Assembly: GCA_947455605.1 (NCBI GenBank)
Contig: CANGOX010000001.1
Coordinates: 86,013-150,012, forward strand
DNA from: Chitinophagaceae bacterium
GTDB taxonomy: Bacteria > Bacteroidota > Bacteroidia > Chitinophagales > Chitinophagaceae
DNA length: 64,000 nt
Direction: 5' to 3'
The first letter of the stretch is position 1; each line of letters opens with the position of its first letter. This document shows positions 59,569 through 64,000 of this stretch, piece by piece. The translations under genes and the position numbers were made by a program. The notes beneath the pieces are model-generated. The model saw only the letters and a list, made by a program, of their open reading frames with translations. It was not told the DNA's origin and searched no databases.

Positions 59569-61194
59569 TTATTGGATCGCCTCAAACCGGAACCAATCAA
59601 AATCTGCATAGCCTGAATCATTGATCTGCGTTTCCCTTGTACAGAACAATCCCAGTTTCGCACCGATCCATCTACCCTGTTCTGCCTGAAAACTGTCATC
59701 CATATAAGTAAACTGATTCCCGTTAGTACTATAGCCAAAAAGGCATTTACCCCCCTTTGTCACTTTCACGCGCAGATAAACAGATTCGGTATTGATTTTT
59801 TGAATGATCTTTTCTATTTCTGATCTTCCTTTTACTGCTTCTTTGCAAACGGTATACACCAGGTAGTTGCCATCTTTCAGATTTTTCACACCCATATTGG
59901 CATAACTATACCCCATGATCACCAATCCTGTTTTCTCATTACCGAGTTTGGCGTTAGGACTAAACTTTAGTTTCGTTGTTGCAGTAAATTCTTCTGCCGG
60001 AAACTTTTGTAATACCACATTCGAGGCATCCCATAAACTTTTCGCACTATCAGGCAATTTATCTGAATACAAACGAAGCGTTCCGTTTGCTGTATTCATA
60101 AAGTGCCAGGTTCCTTTTGGATTGGCAGCCCATTGCCATTGCTTTCCTAATACTGGCTCATTAAACTCATCACTATCAGCAGGTGTTTCTACCGGCCAGG
60201 TTTTACCAACATTTGGCTTCCTGTAATTGATCACCGGTTCGCCCTTTCCATCACCATCTGCATCAACACCTATTACGGGCCAATTGTTAACCCATTTCAT
60301 TGGCTGCAGATGTACCACTCTTCCATATACTCCCTTATCCTGAAAATGTAAGAACCAATCTTCTCCTGTGTTTGTAGAAACCCATGCGCCCTGGTGCGGA
60401 CCATTGGTAATTGACAGTCCCTTATCCATCACCACTTTTCTTTCGTATGGACCATATATATTTTTAGATCGTAATGCCAATTGCCATCCTTCCGTTACGC
60501 CGCCTGCAGGAGCAAAAATGTAGTAGTACCCGTTTCGTTTGTAGATCTTCGGGCCTTCAATCGTAGGGTCGGTTTCATGTCCATCATAAACGATCACACC
60601 CGCATCCAACACTTTTGTTCCTTCGGTATTTAATTTTTTTAGGGTGATAATACTCTTGATTCCTGCACGGCTACCTGCCCATCCATGTACCAGATACACT
60701 GAACCATCTTCATCCCATAATGGACAGGGATCGATCAACCCTTTACCCGCTTCTACCAAAACCGGATCGGACCAAGGTCCTGCAGCATTTTTTGCTTTGG
60801 TAAGATAAATACCAAAATCAGGATCGGGATAATACAAATAAAATTCCCCTTTGTGATAACGTAAAGCCGGTGCCCATACCCCGTTACCGTGTTGCGGAAC
60901 TGCAAAATGTTCAAAGGGAGGTTGTTTCACCAATGCATGACCGATGATGGCCCAATTAACCAGGTCCTTCGAATGCAGTATGGGAAGACCGGGTATATCG
61001 GCAAAGGAAGATGAGATCAAATAAAAATCATCGCCCACGCGGATCGCATCGGGATCTGAATAATCGGCATGGATGATCGGGTTATGATACGTGCCATTGC
61101 CATTATCTGCTACCCATACTTTTGAAATATTTTTTTTCTGGGCCAACAGGGTTATACAAAAAAATAAACAAAAGAAAGTACTGAATGATCTCAT
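59569..61194 (-). CDS. GH43-family glycosidase
   Basis: The 541-residue secreted protein has a signal peptide (FSTFFCLFFCITLLAQ). The catalytic five-bladed beta-propeller covers about residues 28-330. Acidic residues are in HADYSDPDAIRVGDDF (catalytic base), the VDPCPL-like LIDPCPLWDEDG region, and TIEGPKIYKRNGYYYIF (catalytic Glu). A C-terminal beta-sandwich (about 350-541) with GLFCTRETQINDSGYADFDWF resembles the GH43 C-terminal concanavalin-like domain. GH43 enzymes usually act on arabinose or xylose side chains, here probably of pectic arabinan. The exact substrate is not decidable. Confidence 0.88.
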   Translation of the reverse strand: MRSFSTFFCLFFCITLLAQKKNISKVWVADNGNGTYHNPIIHADYSDPDAIRVGDDFYLISSSFADIPGLPILHSKDLVNWAIIGHALVKQPPFEHFAVPQHGNGVWAPALRYHKGEFYLYYPDPDFGIYLTKAKNAAGPWSDPVLVEAGKGLIDPCPLWDEDGSVYLVHGWAGSRAGIKSIITLKKLNTEGTKVLDAGVIVYDGHETDPTIEGPKIYKRNGYYYIFAPAGGVTEGWQLALRSKNIYGPYERKVVMDKGLSITNGPHQGAWVSTNTGEDWFLHFQDKGVYGRVVHLQPMKWVNNWPVIGVDADGDGKGEPVINYRKPNVGKTWPVETPADSDEFNEPVLGKQWQWAANPKGTWHFMNTANGTLRLYSDKLPDSAKSLWDASNVVLQKFPAEEFTATTKLKFSPNAKLGNEKTGLVIMGYSYANMGVKNLKDGNYLVYTVCKEAVKGRSEIEKIIQKINTESVYLRVKVTKGGKCLFGYSTNGNQFTYMDDSFQAEQGRWIGAKLGLFCTRETQINDSGYADFDWFRFEAIQ

Positions 61195-61215
61195 TATATG
61201 AAATTAAGAAACTGA

Positions 61216-62235
61216 TTATTGTATCTGTGGATTCCAGTGGTCATTTCCGCCCAGTATGTTTTTGACCGTGTATGATTTGACTTCTTTGTCGGTTAATTGC
61301 TTAGACCATGATACTCGTGCTTGAACCATTGCCCCAGCTCCCTTGTTTTTATATTCCGCATAAAAAACCGTTTTCTCCTTATCAGGAAACATGGTGTCTC
61401 CTTTCCAGGGATCCCAACCTTCGGGAATGATATGGCTTCCTAATTCACAGTGGATAAAAACCGTTTTGGCATATGATCGCCAGGGCCTGCCAAGATAAAC
61501 TTTTTTTGCAACGGTATCGGCTATCAGTTTGCAATCAAAGAATACATAACCAAATGGCTGCGCCTCTCTGGTAGAAGCAGCCGTTACATAGGAATTCACT
61601 AAACTTTTAATGGTACAGTTCTGAAAAACAGCAATGGCTTCTCCAAAAATAAAATCGGTGGTTCCTTCTATATAACAGTTATCATAATATTGGCGGCTGT
61701 TTTCTTTAGTTGCATACAGTGTATCCTGGTTACCTAAGATCTTACAATTTCTGATCACAGCCCGGTCTCCTTCCACATGTAAGGCTACCGCCTGTCCTAC
61801 ACGCCCTGCAGTATTTTGTATCGTGAGATTCTCGGCAGAAAAATCATTCCCCTGTACCAGCATCGTGTAAGAGGTATAGGTTGTGAATTTATCTTTCCCA
61901 AAAGCATCGGTGCCACCGGGATTGGATTTGCCTGAAAAATCTTCACAGGTAATAATGGTACTATCGCGGTTTTCTCCAATCAATGAAATATTGGTTTTCC
62001 AGGATGGTACAATTATTTTCTCATGGTATACACCTTTTTTGATCAATATTTTTACGGTTACTTTTCCAAGATCTCTGGTAGCATTAATCGCTTCCTGAAT
62101 AGTTTTATAATTACCGCTTCCGTCTTTTGCTACGGTTAAAGAAGGCGGATACGCAGGATTGTTTTGTGCAAATAAAAACAGCCCACAAAAAAGGGAGGTA
62201 GCCAGGAGCGATAATTTTTTCGTGATCTTATTCAT
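61216..62235 (-). CDS. Pectinesterase (CE8)
   Basis: The start ATG at 62235 (MNKITKKLSLLATSLFCGLF) gives a signal peptide and a 339-residue protein; the upstream frame to 62283 runs through a terminator. CE8 motifs are complete: VAKDGSGNYKTIQEAI near the N-terminus, AVALHVEGDRAVI (with Gln), GNQDTLYA (Gln-Asp), GTTDFIFGEA (Asp), and VYLGRPWRSYAKTVF (Arg). Pectinesterase de-methylates homogalacturonan, allowing lyases and GH28 to act. It is downstream of the susD gene on the same strand, separated by a terminator. Confidence 0.94.
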   Translation of the reverse strand: MNKITKKLSLLATSLFCGLFLFAQNNPAYPPSLTVAKDGSGNYKTIQEAINATRDLGKVTVKILIKKGVYHEKIIVPSWKTNISLIGENRDSTIITCEDFSGKSNPGGTDAFGKDKFTTYTSYTMLVQGNDFSAENLTIQNTAGRVGQAVALHVEGDRAVIRNCKILGNQDTLYATKENSRQYYDNCYIEGTTDFIFGEAIAVFQNCTIKSLVNSYVTAASTREAQPFGYVFFDCKLIADTVAKKVYLGRPWRSYAKTVFIHCELGSHIIPEGWDPWKGDTMFPDKEKTVFYAEYKNKGAGAMVQARVSWSKQLTDKEVKSYTVKNILGGNDHWNPQIQ

Positions 62236-62270
62236 CCGTTGCTTATTTGATAAAATTCTATTTGAAAAAT

Positions 62271-62299
62271 ATAAGGCTGCCATAAAATGGCAGCCTTAT
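62271..62299 (-). terminator. Rho-independent terminator of the susD gene
   Basis: Perfect 12-bp arms ATAAGGCTGCCA (62271-62282) and TGGCAGCCTTAT (62288-62299) have a 5-base loop and are followed on the minus strand by ATTTTTC. It is 22 bases past the susD stop. Confidence 0.88.
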
Positions 62300-62321
62300 A
62301 AAAATATACAATCAGCGTCTA

Positions 62322-64000
62322 TTAATACCCCGGATTTTGTGTCAGGTTAATATTCGCATCCCTTGCAGGTTGTGGAATAGGCACCAGTTCTGATTTGCCT
62401 GTTGTAAAACCTGTCGCATATCTTGCCAGAGCCGTAGTGTTAATGGCTGCACTCATCCAGGTGATTTTGGTATAACCTGTTGGTGTTGCAGCAGGCGCAG
62501 CTTTATAAAATGAATTAGCCCATAAACCTCCGGAGATGGTATTATCATCTGAAGTACCGGTTGTTTTATAGTACATAGACGTTGGGTAATTATTATAAGG
62601 AGCAGCAGAAGTAGACATCGCTAATAAGATAGCTTTGGTTGCTGCGATCTTGGTTGCCAGCAAATTCCACCTGATCAGGTCAAATTTCCTAACCCCTTCA
62701 CCACCCAGTTCCAGAGATCTTTCTTTTACAACCGCATCAAAGAATGCAGATTTACTTAATCCCGCAGGAAGATCAACTGTTGCATCAGCCGTTCCAATAG
62801 CTTTGCCATATCCTCTTCTGCGGATCTGGTTCACCGCAGTATAGGCTGCAGCTGTTGGTCCATTCAATTCATTTTCTGCTTCAGCAAACATCAGCATTAC
62901 ATCTGCGTAACGCAGGATCTGCCATTTCAATCCAAAATACTGGATCGCATTGGTTGGCGCATAGGAAGGATTGGTGATCCAATCCCTTCTGTATTTTCCA
63001 TCGCAGATAGCTGTTATGGTTTGTCCCACTTTGGTTACGCCATCTGCAGCAACATTATATACCGCACAAGTAACATCTCTTCTTAGATCTGTTGAATCGA
63101 ACAGGTAAAAATAGTTAGGTAATACGTTGATACTTTTGTTGCCCAGGTTATTTACAGTTGGTCCGTTATAATATCCCAGTTTGGTGTCTTCTGCTCCTAC
63201 CCCGCCAATACCACTCGCCTGGAATAATAATTCTCCCTGTGGATCTGCAACAGCATGTGCATTAACCTGATCTTTCCAAAGGGCTTTATAACTTGGGTTC
63301 AACGAATGTTGCCCTGAAGTCATAATATCATTACACTCATCTCTTGCAATCTGGTAATAAGTCAGGTAATCGGCATTTCTTTTCATACTTCCGTCGCTGC
63401 GTAGAGAATACCCACCGCGGAATAAAGCCAATCTTGCCCGCAAGCCTTTTACGGTTCCTTTGGTGATACGCTCATCAGCTGCATCACCAATGGCACTCAG
63501 CTCGTTTCTCCATGGAACAAGGTCTGAGGCAACTTTCAGATCGGCAATCAGGCGGGTGTATAAACTATCTCTGTCTGTTCTTGTTGGGAATGGATTATCA
63601 TTCGCCAATTGTGATGCCGGACTAAAATGCGCAGGCAGATCACCCCAGTTTACGATCGCTTCATAATAATATTGAGCCCTCAGTGTTAAAGCCTCACCAT
63701 ACATACGCTGCAATTGCTTTTTCTCTTTATCGCTTCCATTTGTATACAAAGCCATTTTAGGAATGTTGGCGATACAGATATTGGCATATTCAATCCCGGT
63801 AAATAACTGGTTGAACGGATTGGTCAACTGCGCATTACCCGGAGTGGCTGCAAAACGTGCAATATCACGGCGGTCGTTATCTGCAGCGCCGGTTGGACCC
63901 TGCATCTCATCATTGTCTACCGTATAATATAGGCTGAGACGGATACCGAAACCGGCATCTCCCACCAATCGGCTATAGGCACCGGCTAATGCTTTGTAAG
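62322..64000 (-). CDS. SusD/RagB-family outer-membrane lipoprotein (partial)
   Basis: The gene runs off the right edge: the open frame continues beyond the TTG at 63968 (upstream residues YKALAGAYSRL), so the N-terminus with signal peptide and lipobox is missing. The visible 559 residues include the TPR-like region near GEALTLRAQYYYEAIVNWGD (the family's ALRA..YY.L...G pattern) and the late RYADVMLMFAEAENEL. They also include AYTAVNQIRRRGYG and FFDAVVKERSLELGGEGVRKFDLIRW. SusD proteins bind glycans on the cell surface and cap a SusC TonB-dependent porin, which should be encoded just upstream outside the window. It ends with a strong terminator. Confidence 0.95.
   Translation of the reverse strand, partial: YKALAGAYSRLVGDAGFGIRLSLYYTVDNDEMQGPTGAADNDRRDIARFAATPGNAQLTNPFNQLFTGIEYANICIANIPKMALYTNGSDKEKKQLQRMYGEALTLRAQYYYEAIVNWGDLPAHFSPASQLANDNPFPTRTDRDSLYTRLIADLKVASDLVPWRNELSAIGDAADERITKGTVKGLRARLALFRGGYSLRSDGSMKRNADYLTYYQIARDECNDIMTSGQHSLNPSYKALWKDQVNAHAVADPQGELLFQASGIGGVGAEDTKLGYYNGPTVNNLGNKSINVLPNYFYLFDSTDLRRDVTCAVYNVAADGVTKVGQTITAICDGKYRRDWITNPSYAPTNAIQYFGLKWQILRYADVMLMFAEAENELNGPTAAAYTAVNQIRRRGYGKAIGTADATVDLPAGLSKSAFFDAVVKERSLELGGEGVRKFDLIRWNLLATKIAATKAILLAMSTSAAPYNNYPTSMYYKTTGTSDDNTISGGLWANSFYKAAPAATPTGYTKITWMSAAINTTALARYATGFTTGKSELVPIPQPARDANINLTQNPGY

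Noticed and set aside
1..64000. tRNA, rRNA, riboswitch or prophage genes
   Set aside because: I looked in the intergenic gaps and saw no cloverleaf, rRNA segment, well-known riboswitch core or integrase; a covariance-model search would be needed to exclude small RNAs.

Overview
The window looks like a chromosomal segment of a member of the Bacteroidota, most likely Chitinophagaceae-like. This rests on the gldF/gldG gliding genes, a SusD-type outer-membrane lipoprotein, a MurF-alanine racemase fusion, a split transketolase, candidate promoters of the TTTG / TAnnTTTG type, and family-typical forms of HemH, HemJ and IleS. No rRNA, tRNA, CRISPR array, transposase or phage gene was seen.

Region 1 (1-12.4 kb) is housekeeping: the 5' end of scpA, mscL, a PPK2 polyphosphate kinase, an EamA transporter, frr, an orphan transketolase N-terminal subunit, a LolC/E-like permease, rbfA, an MsbA-like exporter, a Lys/Ala/Pro-tailed DksA-like protein and a eukaryotic-type ileS. 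Region 2 (12.6-21.8 kb) is a nearly complete C5-route heme cluster: hemJ and hemH on the minus strand, and hemA-C-D-E-F-B-L on the plus strand. Region 3 (21.9-38.1 kb) holds a D-2-hydroxyacid dehydrogenase, a lipoprotein, lspA, murF-alr, a TerC-family gene, gldG/gldF, a proline-rich repeat protein, iscS-iscU-iscA, methylmalonyl-CoA epimerase, rnc with a 35-codon overlapping gene, fabF-acpP, a GNAT enzyme and a YcxB-like protein.

Region 4 (38.2-64 kb) is a pectin / polygalacturonate utilisation locus. Secreted enzymes (CE12-GH28 fusion, GH105, CE8-PL10 fusion, GH43, CE8) and a SusD protein release and capture galacturonate and unsaturated oligomers. An ExuT-like transporter can import monomers. 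UxaC, UxaB and UxaA convert galacturonate to 2-keto-3-deoxygluconate (KDG), and KduI and KduD convert the unsaturated product to KDG. Two PfkB kinases and Eda then give pyruvate and glyceraldehyde-3-phosphate. A LacI-family regulator sits in the middle, and a shared GCAATCGTT operator core is found in three control regions of the locus.

The strongest unexplained signal is not a protein. Many intergenic gaps carry degenerate tandem arrays with a period of 7 bp (sometimes 8 bp), usually folding back as hairpins. The repeated word differs at each locus, but the period and often an A-R-T core are kept. Two such arrays lie in frame inside essential genes (hemC and ileS). Two copies of a separate MITE-like element with ends containing TTGCGAGGAACGAAGCAA are also present.
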